Origin: Pseudomonadota bacterium
GTDB lineage: Bacteria > Myxococcota_A > Polyangia > Polyangiales > Polyangiaceae
Direction of reading: 5' to 3'
Length of the DNA: 37,289 nt
Assembly: GCA_023428245.1 (NCBI GenBank)
Contig: JAEYYX010000039.1
Span: 1-37,289 of the forward strand
The notes beneath the pieces are model-generated. The model ran no database searches and was not told the origin of the DNA. It saw only the letters and a list, made by a program, of their open reading frames with translations. The translations under genes and the position numbers were made by a program. Below are positions 10,169-16,193 of the stretch, piece by piece. Numbering within the stretch: the first letter of the stretch is position 1; every line of letters begins with the position of its first letter.

Positions 10169-10920
10169 GAGTCGCCATCATGCAGCCGACCTTCCTCCCC
10201 TGGTCTGGGTATTTTCACCTGATGACCGAGGTCGACTGCTTCGTTTTTCTCGACGACGTTCAGCTCCAGAAGCCCTCTTGGCAAACAAGGAACCGCATTC
10301 TCTTCCGCGGAAAACCTCATTATCTGACGGTACCGACTCTCGGCTCCCCTCACCAGCTCATCTCCGAGACTCGGCTCGCAGATGAACCCTTCCGGGAGAA
10401 ACACCTGGAAGTGCTCCGCCACGCCTACGGAAAACACCCGCATGGCGCGCTCGTTTCCTCGATCCTCCGTGACGTCTACGCCGATTCGGCTCTCTCCCTG
10501 CTCGCCGACTTGAACGAACGCTTCATCCGCGACGCTGCGCGCCTTCTCCAGATCAGCACGCCCTTTGTTCGCGCATCGGAGCTCATGGCTGCCGGAAAGC
10601 GCTCCACCCATTTGCGCGAGCTCCTTGAGCGTCTCGGTAGCCGCAGCTATCTGAGCCCCCGAGGCTCTGCCGCATATATCGAAGAGGATGGGGTCCTCGA
10701 AGCAGCGGGGATCGACGTCCGTTTTCAGGACTATCCCGTGCGTCCCTACGCGCAGCTCGGCGCGCCCGAGTTCATCTCACATCTCTCCATTCTCGACGTT
10801 CTCGCCCACCTGGGCCCCGAAGCGGCGGCCCGCTACGTCAGAGCTCAAGGACTCGCCGAACCAGAGCCACGAGCTTCTCTGGACCATCCGCTGGGAACGC
10901 ACGCGCCTGCGCCTCCGTGA
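10165..10920 (+). CDS. WbqC-family protein, 251 aa
   Basis: Member of the WbqC-like family found in O-antigen and nonulosonic acid clusters. Its biochemical role is poorly defined; roles in adding amino-acid or acyl groups to sugars have been suggested. Seen: the characteristic N-terminus MRVAIMQPTFLPWSGYF, FLDDVQ, and the KPHYLTVPT strand. ATG 10165 overlaps the methyltransferase stop (ATGA). The last 83 bp overlap the 3' end of pseG on the other strand. The Pro/Ala-rich C-terminal tail looks unstructured and arises in the overlap. Confidence 0.85.
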   Translation: MRVAIMQPTFLPWSGYFHLMTEVDCFVFLDDVQLQKPSWQTRNRILFRGKPHYLTVPTLGSPHQLISETRLADEPFREKHLEVLRHAYGKHPHGALVSSILRDVYADSALSLLADLNERFIRDAARLLQISTPFVRASELMAAGKRSTHLRELLERLGSRSYLSPRGSAAYIEEDGVLEAAGIDVRFQDYPVRPYAQLGAPEFISHLSILDVLAHLGPEAAARYVRAQGLAEPEPRASLDHPLGTHAPAPP

Positions 10921-11815
10921 GCGCCCAGCGGGCTCCAGGCTCTCGGAGCGCCTCGAGCTGCGTGCAGAGCGCCTCGCGCGAAATGGCCGACGCAGCCCCG
11001 AGATCCACACAGAGTCCCCGCTCGTCCAAGTCCGCCGTGTCTTCCGCTTGGAGAGGGGTCTGGGAAATCGAAGCAACAGGCAAAAGGCAATAACCTGCTT
11101 CGTACTTGAGGCGCCCCCCCCCGGCCAAGACCAAGTCACTCTCCTCGAGCACTCCCGCCAAACTCGGACCAAGAGCCTGAGCGGTCACCCCTTGCCCTAT
11201 CGGACGCCCGCCGACCCAAACGACCTCCGCATCCGCAAACACTTCGCGCGCGCTCATCGCGAATGTCGGTCCGGCGTCATAAAGATCCTCTCCGCCCACG
11301 AATACTGTGACCTTCCGCACTCGCTCGCTGATCTTTCGCGTGCGCGCCCGGAGGGCCAGGATCTCAGGGCTGGCGAGGAAGTACTCGGTCCCCAGCGCCT
11401 GATCCCGAGCGCGATAGGAGAAACGCTCTCGCGCCGCGACCCGGGCATTGATGACAAGGGCAATTCGGGCCTCCGCCGCGATCCCGAAGTCATCGAAGGC
11501 GGCGATCCGGACCGATTCGAGTTCGGCTCGCTCGTAATCGCTCGCGGTGAGCCGATAGCTGTCGAGCACACAGGCGTTCCCGAGCTCAGCAAGCAGAGAG
11601 CTGACAACGGGGGCGCCCTCTTCGAGCTCGACCCTCTCGAAGCCGAGAGCGTCGAGCTCTCCTCTGGCGTAGGTGCTGAAGCAGCCCAGGAAGCGGATCG
11701 AGAGCTCCGGACACTCCCTTTCTAGAAGGCGCGCGAGATCGCGACAGCGCGCAAAATGGCCAAGACCTGTTGCTCGGGTCGCGTCACAGCGAAAAAGGAG
11801 CGAACTCGGCTTCAT
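10838..11815 (-). CDS. pseG: PseG-type UDP-sugar hydrolase, 325 aa
   Basis: Expected to remove UDP from UDP-2,4-diacetamido-2,4,6-trideoxy-beta-L-altropyranose before PseI acts. The GT-B-like family is recognised by FRCDATRATGLGHFARC (8-24), whose His20 matches the catalytic His of characterised PseG. Other family features are the second-half VFVGGEDLYDAGPT strand-loop and the UDP-binding AGGGRLKYEAG. Divergent sequence but normal length. It runs opposite to the other pathway genes and its 3' end overlaps wbqC by 83 bp, so it needs its own promoter in 11816-11980. No strong Shine-Dalgarno precedes ATG 11815. Confidence 0.85.
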   Translation of the reverse strand: MKPSSLLFRCDATRATGLGHFARCRDLARLLERECPELSIRFLGCFSTYARGELDALGFERVELEEGAPVVSSLLAELGNACVLDSYRLTASDYERAELESVRIAAFDDFGIAAEARIALVINARVAARERFSYRARDQALGTEYFLASPEILALRARTRKISERVRKVTVFVGGEDLYDAGPTFAMSAREVFADAEVVWVGGRPIGQGVTAQALGPSLAGVLEESDLVLAGGGRLKYEAGYCLLPVASISQTPLQAEDTADLDERGLCVDLGAASAISREALCTQLEALREPGARWALTEAQARAFPADGPEKLVALVRRVLEL

Positions 11816-11980
11816 GAACGCGGGAAGCTTAGCGCAAGTGCGGGAGCTCTGCGCACTCCTCCCGGGTCGTCTCGCCTAGCGGGAGCAACGAGCCGCGCAC
11901 TATCGCCTGTGCGGGCCGGGGCCCAATCTCTTAAATACGAGGCCACCTCGGCCGTTCTTCCTTGATCGAGGTTCTTGCTC
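11816..11980. promoter_or_regulatory. divergent promoter region between pseG and the FAD-binding gene
   Basis: A 165-bp gap separates two divergent starts, so at least two promoters must lie here or in the flanking codons. No clear consensus elements could be assigned by eye. GAGG at 11968-11971 is the Shine-Dalgarno of the plus-strand gene. Confidence 0.4.
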
Positions 11981-13333
11981 ATGCGCGGAGATTGCATCGT
12001 TTTTGGTGGTGGAATGACGGGAATCGTCACGGCGTACCTCCTCGCTCGAGAAGGACGAGAAGTGACGCTCGTAGAACCCCGAGGCGGACTCGGCGGCGTG
12101 AATACCGGGCGCCTTTGGGAAGGGTTCTGTCTCGACTTTGGTTGTCACCTCTTCGGCAACGAGTCAGACGTCTCGACCTCGCTGCTGCTCGACCTCATGG
12201 ATGGTGAGGTTGTCCCTGTAGATGTGGTGTTCGCATCGATCCTCGGCGGCAAGCGGACGGAGGGCTTCGAACTTCCCGCTCTCGACTCGCTTGGAGAAGA
12301 GCTGAGCGCGCGCATCTTGAAAGAAGTGATCGCGGCAGCTTCGAGGGCTCCCGGCCCCGCCCCGAAGAACCTGAGAGACTTGCTCATCGATCGCTACGGC
12401 CCGACAGCCGCGTCGATCCTCGAAACGTGCCTGCAGAAGGTATTTCCCGTGCCTGCAAGCGAGCTCGCCCCGGAAGCCATCCACGCAACGACCTTTCGCC
12501 GCATCAAGATCGTCCCGGACGCGATGGCGGATCTTCTCAAACAGCTTCCGGCCCTCGACGAGCGCATCGCTCGCGGCTCTGCCGACGATCCGATGCGCTT
12601 TTACAGAAACCAGGTGCGCCTCTATCCGCACCGCTCCTTTTATCCAAAAAGCCGCGGCATGCTCGGGTTCGCTGAGCGCGCCACACGAAAGCTCAAGACC
12701 ATGGGCGTGCGCATTGTCACAGGTGCCGAACCGAAAGGACTCGAACTCGACCCGCGGGTAGTCCTCGACGTCGGAACGGAGAAGCTGAGCGCAGATGAGC
12801 TGATCTGGACCACGGGCCTCGGCCGTCTCGAGCACCTTTTCGGCGGAACCAGCGGCATCATCGACGCCAGCCAGACCGTACCCATGGTCCTCTACTATTT
12901 CGACATCGACAAACGCCAAGAGACAGGCGTGAGCTACGTGAACAGCTTCGACCGTGAAGATCTCGTCTTCCGGGCGAGCGCGCCTGGCCTGTACGGGCCG
13001 GAGACCTGTCCTTCGGGCCGCTCCTACATTTGCTGTGAGGTGCCGACCTCGCTCGAGAGCAACGCGTGGAATGACCCATCGCTTTGCACCCAGCGAGTCT
13101 GGGATGAGGTGCTCAGGTTCGGGGTAGCGACGGGAGAGCCCGCGCGAACCTTCATCCAGAAGTCGAAAACTTCTTACAAGGCCCCGCGAGCCGATTTTCA
13201 AGAACGGAGCGCGTGGCTCAGCGCCCGTCTGGCGCGAGAAAGCCGGATCTGGGCGCCGCCCGAATGGGCGTTTTCGACGACGCGCACGATTCTCGAATTG
13301 GTTCCGAGGGTTCGCGGCGAGCGCGCCGCATGA
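11981..13333 (+). CDS. FAD-dependent oxidoreductase, amine oxidase/UDP-galactopyranose mutase-like, 450 aa
   Basis: N-terminal dinucleotide-binding fold: IVFGGGMTG (residues 5-13) with a Glu at the end of strand 2 (LVEP) and a Gly-rich GGLGG loop. This is the layout of the protoporphyrinogen oxidase/UGM-like group. The middle (about 115-250) resembles the substrate domain of that group. The usual C-terminal FAD loop (a Gly-Asp motif) is not obvious; the chain ends in a short Arg-rich tail. ATG 11981 is chosen because GAGG (11968-11971) is 9 nt upstream; TTG 11975 in frame is too close. It follows the sugar cluster and may modify a sugar or lipid-linked intermediate. The substrate is unknown. 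Confidence 0.7.
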   Translation: MRGDCIVFGGGMTGIVTAYLLAREGREVTLVEPRGGLGGVNTGRLWEGFCLDFGCHLFGNESDVSTSLLLDLMDGEVVPVDVVFASILGGKRTEGFELPALDSLGEELSARILKEVIAAASRAPGPAPKNLRDLLIDRYGPTAASILETCLQKVFPVPASELAPEAIHATTFRRIKIVPDAMADLLKQLPALDERIARGSADDPMRFYRNQVRLYPHRSFYPKSRGMLGFAERATRKLKTMGVRIVTGAEPKGLELDPRVVLDVGTEKLSADELIWTTGLGRLEHLFGGTSGIIDASQTVPMVLYYFDIDKRQETGVSYVNSFDREDLVFRASAPGLYGPETCPSGRSYICCEVPTSLESNAWNDPSLCTQRVWDEVLRFGVATGEPARTFIQKSKTSYKAPRADFQERSAWLSARLARESRIWAPPEWAFSTTRTILELVPRVRGERAA

Positions 13334-13524
13334 CCCCGACGCCGTTGTTTCCTGCCTTCGACCCGCGCGCGCTCCGGAGGGCTTCCAAGAGAAGTTCTTA
13401 TTGTTTCAAGAGTTTCGCGTTCACAGCCACTCGGCGCCCATTGTGTGACAGTGTAGCAAAGCTGTCGTTTTCCCACCCACGTGAACGTGCGATCTGACTA
13501 AGCCCGTGTATAGTACTCGGCATA

Positions 13525-14166
13525 GTGAAACGTTCGGCAAGCGTTGCTTCTTTCGTTCCGACATCCGACGCGTTCCATTCTTCCTTGACCCGGTCCGGAT
13601 GCGACGGTCCCCTTCCTGCGCAGTCTCTCCGCGAGGAAACGGAAGCCCATTTCGACGAGGAGGACGCCTCCACGAATCGAGAGAGCGGCATGCGCTGGAA
13701 GCTCGTCCAGATCTCGTCGGAGGGAATTTCTCAGGGCGCACGGGCGGAAGCGCCTCCATCAGACCGGCTGCACCCGGCTCGACGCAAGCGAGCTGTGCGC
13801 GCGCGAACCCTTGATGTCCGCTCACTCCGCCCTCAGCCGACGGACAATGCTGAGGTGCTTTTCGCACCCAACGATGGTCCTCGCCCCCACACGCGCGCAG
13901 ATTGTGCTGAAGGTCCTCGCCCGTGTCCGTGGGTCTCATGCCGCTACCATTTGTACCTCGACGTCTCGCCGCGCACCGGGTCGCTCAAGTTGAACTTTCC
14001 TGATCTAGAAGTCTGGGAGCTGGAAGAGAGCTGCGCTCTCGACGTAGCCGACCGAGGCCAAGCGGGGAGTGAGCGCATCGGCGCTCTCTTGAACCTGACT
14101 CGAGAGCGGGCACGTCAACTCGAAGAAGCAGCGCTTCTCCGAGCGCGGGCCAAGATCTCAGGGTGA
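13525..14166 (+). CDS. sigma-region-4-like helix-turn-helix DNA-binding protein with conserved Cys/His, 213 aa
   Basis: The C-terminal 90 residues match a type of sigma-like HTH protein I associate with myxobacteria: a PCPWVSCRYHLYLD block, a GSLKLNFPD strand, then ALDVADRG and an HTH ending LNLTRERARQLEEAALL (about 189-205), which looks like sigma region 4.2. Cys127, Cys134, Cys139, His142 and Cys170 could form a metal site; this is inference. The N-terminal 55 residues are low-complexity and may not be translated: GTG 13525 lacks a Shine-Dalgarno, while ATG 13690 (after GAGAGAG) would give 158 aa. It sits 70 bp before the histidine kinase and could be the output regulator of the downstream peptide locus. 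Confidence 0.7.
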   Translation: MKRSASVASFVPTSDAFHSSLTRSGCDGPLPAQSLREETEAHFDEEDASTNRESGMRWKLVQISSEGISQGARAEAPPSDRLHPARRKRAVRARTLDVRSLRPQPTDNAEVLFAPNDGPRPHTRADCAEGPRPCPWVSCRYHLYLDVSPRTGSLKLNFPDLEVWELEESCALDVADRGQAGSERIGALLNLTRERARQLEEAALLRARAKISG

Positions 14167-14236
14167 TGAGTTTGTTCTCGCAATTTACCTCAAGATTCTA
14201 GGAATTTGGGATGCACCAGAGTACGCTGCCGCGGTC

Positions 14237-15532
14237 GTGCACTTAGCTTGGCTCGAAGACGTGTGGCGCGAGTTCCAAGAATCGGCTGACCCCGATGAAT
14301 TGGTCGCGGCGTCGAACCCGATCGGGACGGTCACCGCCGTCGTCACCCTTTCGGTCCTTTTTGTTGTCCTCGCCTACGCACCCGGTCTCAGAGAAACGGC
14401 CGAGTTTCATACCGTCTGGCACGCTGTCGCCCTCACCGTGTTCGGCGGTGCACTCTCTCTCGCAGCATTCAGCCAGCGTTGTCGGGGGCCTTTGGGTACG
14501 ATCTGCACCCTACTCGACAACACATTCTACTCATCTGCGCTGGTGCTCGCTGCATTCAGCACGAGCCCGATCGTGGGCCTGCCCCTCGCGGTGATCCACG
14601 GCCTGATGGTGGTGTCGTTCCCCGCACGCTGGTACGGACTTTCCAAGCTCTTGTCCGCCGTGATGGTCGCGCCGCCCGTTGTGCTGTTCATCGTATTCCG
14701 GCCAGAGCTGCCGGTGGTTCTGGTCACGGCGACGTCGTTCGCCATGATGCTTCTCTACTCTCAGTTCACCAAGACACATCGTGAGGCCCGGCGCCGCCAG
14801 GCACGCCTCGAAGAGGCGCTCGGTGTCGTGGACCGACTCGTAGACGAGAGCGTACAGACGGCGCTCACTTCGACCTTGCTCACCCTCGGCCATTTTCTGC
14901 ATGAGCTGAGGAACTACCAAACAGCTCTCTCGGCGAATCTGGAGTATCTTGCGGGGGAACCGAGCCTCACGGACGAAGCGCGCTCCGCGATCGAAGAGGC
15001 TCAAGATGCTCAAAAGAGGCAGGCTTCGCTCCTTGAGGAGACGATCGCAACCCTCCGAGGCCGCTCCCGCAACAGTAGGACCGTCTTCCTCGTGGAAGAC
15101 GCTGTCCGCGATGGCGCGGCCCAGCTCCGAGAGAAGGTGCAGCTCGAAATCGCCGGGGATCTCGACTTCGAGATGACGGGAAATCCCGAACATCTCAAGG
15201 TCGTCGCTATGAACTTGATCCGAAACGCAGCCCAAGCGGACGCGACAAAGATCGCCTGCACGATTCGAGCTTCTCGCCGGGATACCTTCGGTGAGCTCAT
15301 CCTCGAAGATGATGGGCCTGGGATTCCCCCGAGTGAGCTCGGCCAAATTTTCCGTACATTTGGCGCAAGTTCCAAGCCCGGAGGCAGCGGCCTCGGGCTC
15401 TATTTGGTTCGCCGTCACGTCGAACTTCTCGGCGGCAGCATCCGGGCAGAGAACATAGTCGGCGGTGGAGCACGCTTCGTGGTGCGCCTCCCGGGAACGA
15501 GGCGCCTGTCAAAAATTCCCGCAAGCGGGTGA
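14237..15532 (+). CDS. membrane sensor histidine kinase, 431 aa
   Basis: Membrane sensor kinase. The N-terminus (about 27-176) holds roughly six hydrophobic segments with short loops and no large periplasmic domain, as in sensors of lipophilic or membrane-delivered signals. A charged, coiled-coil-like linker (180-205) leads to the dimerisation helix with phospho-acceptor His222 in LHELRN. The HATPase_c domain has the N box NLIRNAAQA (326-334), G1 DDGPGIP (358-364) and G2 GGSGLGL (382-388), so it looks catalytically intact. GTG 14237 is the first usable start. It lies 45 bp before a degenerate receiver gene and upstream of the 37-aa peptide and prenyl synthase, a ComP-like position. No canonical response regulator is adjacent. 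Confidence 0.88.
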   Translation: MHLAWLEDVWREFQESADPDELVAASNPIGTVTAVVTLSVLFVVLAYAPGLRETAEFHTVWHAVALTVFGGALSLAAFSQRCRGPLGTICTLLDNTFYSSALVLAAFSTSPIVGLPLAVIHGLMVVSFPARWYGLSKLLSAVMVAPPVVLFIVFRPELPVVLVTATSFAMMLLYSQFTKTHREARRRQARLEEALGVVDRLVDESVQTALTSTLLTLGHFLHELRNYQTALSANLEYLAGEPSLTDEARSAIEEAQDAQKRQASLLEETIATLRGRSRNSRTVFLVEDAVRDGAAQLREKVQLEIAGDLDFEMTGNPEHLKVVAMNLIRNAAQADATKIACTIRASRRDTFGELILEDDGPGIPPSELGQIFRTFGASSKPGGSGLGLYLVRRHVELLGGSIRAENIVGGGARFVVRLPGTRRLSKIPASG

Positions 15533-15577
15533 AAAAAATAATTTGGATCAGCGTTCAGGCGGCTGCACTGTCGGGCC

Positions 15578-15973
15578 ATGGACGCAACCGGAGAGCGGCC
15601 CGCAGCCGCTTCGATCTCGAGGGCTGGAAAGCGCCGAGCGGTCTTGGTGCTTCAGACCAATCCCCTCACCCTTTCATCTCTCAGTAGGTGCCTCAGCCGT
15701 CATTTCGAGGCGGTGCATGTCGCCCGATCCCCTGAGGATGCCGAACGCGCGCTCGCCCTCGGCGCGAACCCCACGCACGTCGTCTGCGGCCACGATCTAG
15801 GAGAAAACAAGCCGAATGGCTCGACTTTGATTGCTCGCTGGCGCGGTCAATACGCCTCGATCGAGCGAGCAATCTTGGCGACAGGAGCCGAGGTCGAAGC
15901 TCTAGCTGGCGGCCCGATCGACGCGGTTTTCCGCAAACCCTCGAGCCCAAAAGAACTTCTCGCGCTTCTTTGA
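15578..15973 (+). CDS. stand-alone degenerate receiver (pseudo-receiver) domain, 131 aa
   Basis: CheY-like fold without an output domain. Strand 1 AVLVLQTNPLT (21-31) has Gln-Thr-Asn where the Mg-binding acidic pair should be. Strand 3 THVVCGHDLG (66-75) has Gly71 at the expected phospho-acceptor Asp, with Asp73 two residues on. The Thr (ATG, 102) and the Lys-Pro pair (120-121) are kept. It therefore probably cannot be phosphorylated in the normal way and may act as a binding partner of the kinase. An alternative alignment using Asp73 as acceptor cannot be excluded. It lies 45 bp after the kinase and 41 bp before the peptide gene, probably in one operon. Confidence 0.7.
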   Translation: MDATGERPAAASISRAGKRRAVLVLQTNPLTLSSLSRCLSRHFEAVHVARSPEDAERALALGANPTHVVCGHDLGENKPNGSTLIARWRGQYASIERAILATGAEVEALAGGPIDAVFRKPSSPKELLALL

Positions 15974-16000
15974 AACGCTCTGCATTCCTCACACCAACCC

Positions 16001-16007
16001 TAAGGAG
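16001..16007 (+). promoter_or_regulatory. strong Shine-Dalgarno for the 37-aa peptide
   Basis: TAAGGAG is a near-complete anti-Shine-Dalgarno match, 7 nt before ATG 16015. Few genes in this window have a site this strong. It supports real, high-level translation of the short frame. Confidence 0.85.
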
Positions 16008-16014
16008 AAACACC

Positions 16015-16128
16015 ATGAAAAAAGAGAACGTTAAGGCCCATTCCGCTGAATCTCTCCGCGCTCGCTTCGCTGCCCCGAAGTCGGACAAGGCCCCCTTGTC
16101 GACGGCTCAGGGTTTCGCAGGCTTCTAA
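16015..16128 (+). CDS. 37-aa peptide, candidate precursor (pheromone or RiPP)
   Basis: ATG at 16015, TAA at 16126-16128. The peptide is basic at its N-terminus (starts MKKENVKAH), has a predicted helical stretch SAESLRARFAA (10-20), a Pro/Lys/Ser linker (21-29) and the C-terminal STAQGFAGF (29-37). It contains no Cys, Trp or Tyr; the aromatic residues are Phe18, Phe34 and Phe37. There is no signal peptide or membrane segment. The leader-plus-short-core layout, the strong ribosome binding site, and the position between a receiver gene and an isoprenoid synthase/HExxH enzyme all suggest a modified or processed precursor, analogous to ComX. Function is inferred; no homologue is recognised. Confidence 0.72.
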   Translation: MKKENVKAHSAESLRARFAAPKSDKAPLSTAQGFAGF

Positions 16129-16147
16129 GACCTAAACCCGCGGAAGT

Positions 16148-16171
16148 GTCGAAGTCGGGGGGGGCTTCGAC
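16148..16171 (+). terminator. hairpin between peptide and enzyme genes (attenuator-like)
   Basis: GTCGAAG (16148-16154) pairs perfectly with CTTCGAC (16165-16171); the 10-nt loop contains eight G. No T-run follows, so termination would be partial at best. Such a stem between a precursor gene and its processing enzyme could keep the peptide in excess by partial termination or by protecting the upstream mRNA 3' end. The eight-G run is unusual. Confidence 0.5.
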
Positions 16172-16193
16172 GCCGCCGCAGAAATGATCCCCC

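Noticed and set aside
15518..15545. CCCGCAAGCGGG stem at the end of the kinase gene as a terminator
   Set aside because: The stem is only 4 bp with a 4-nt loop and is followed by an A-run, not a T-run, on the coding strand.
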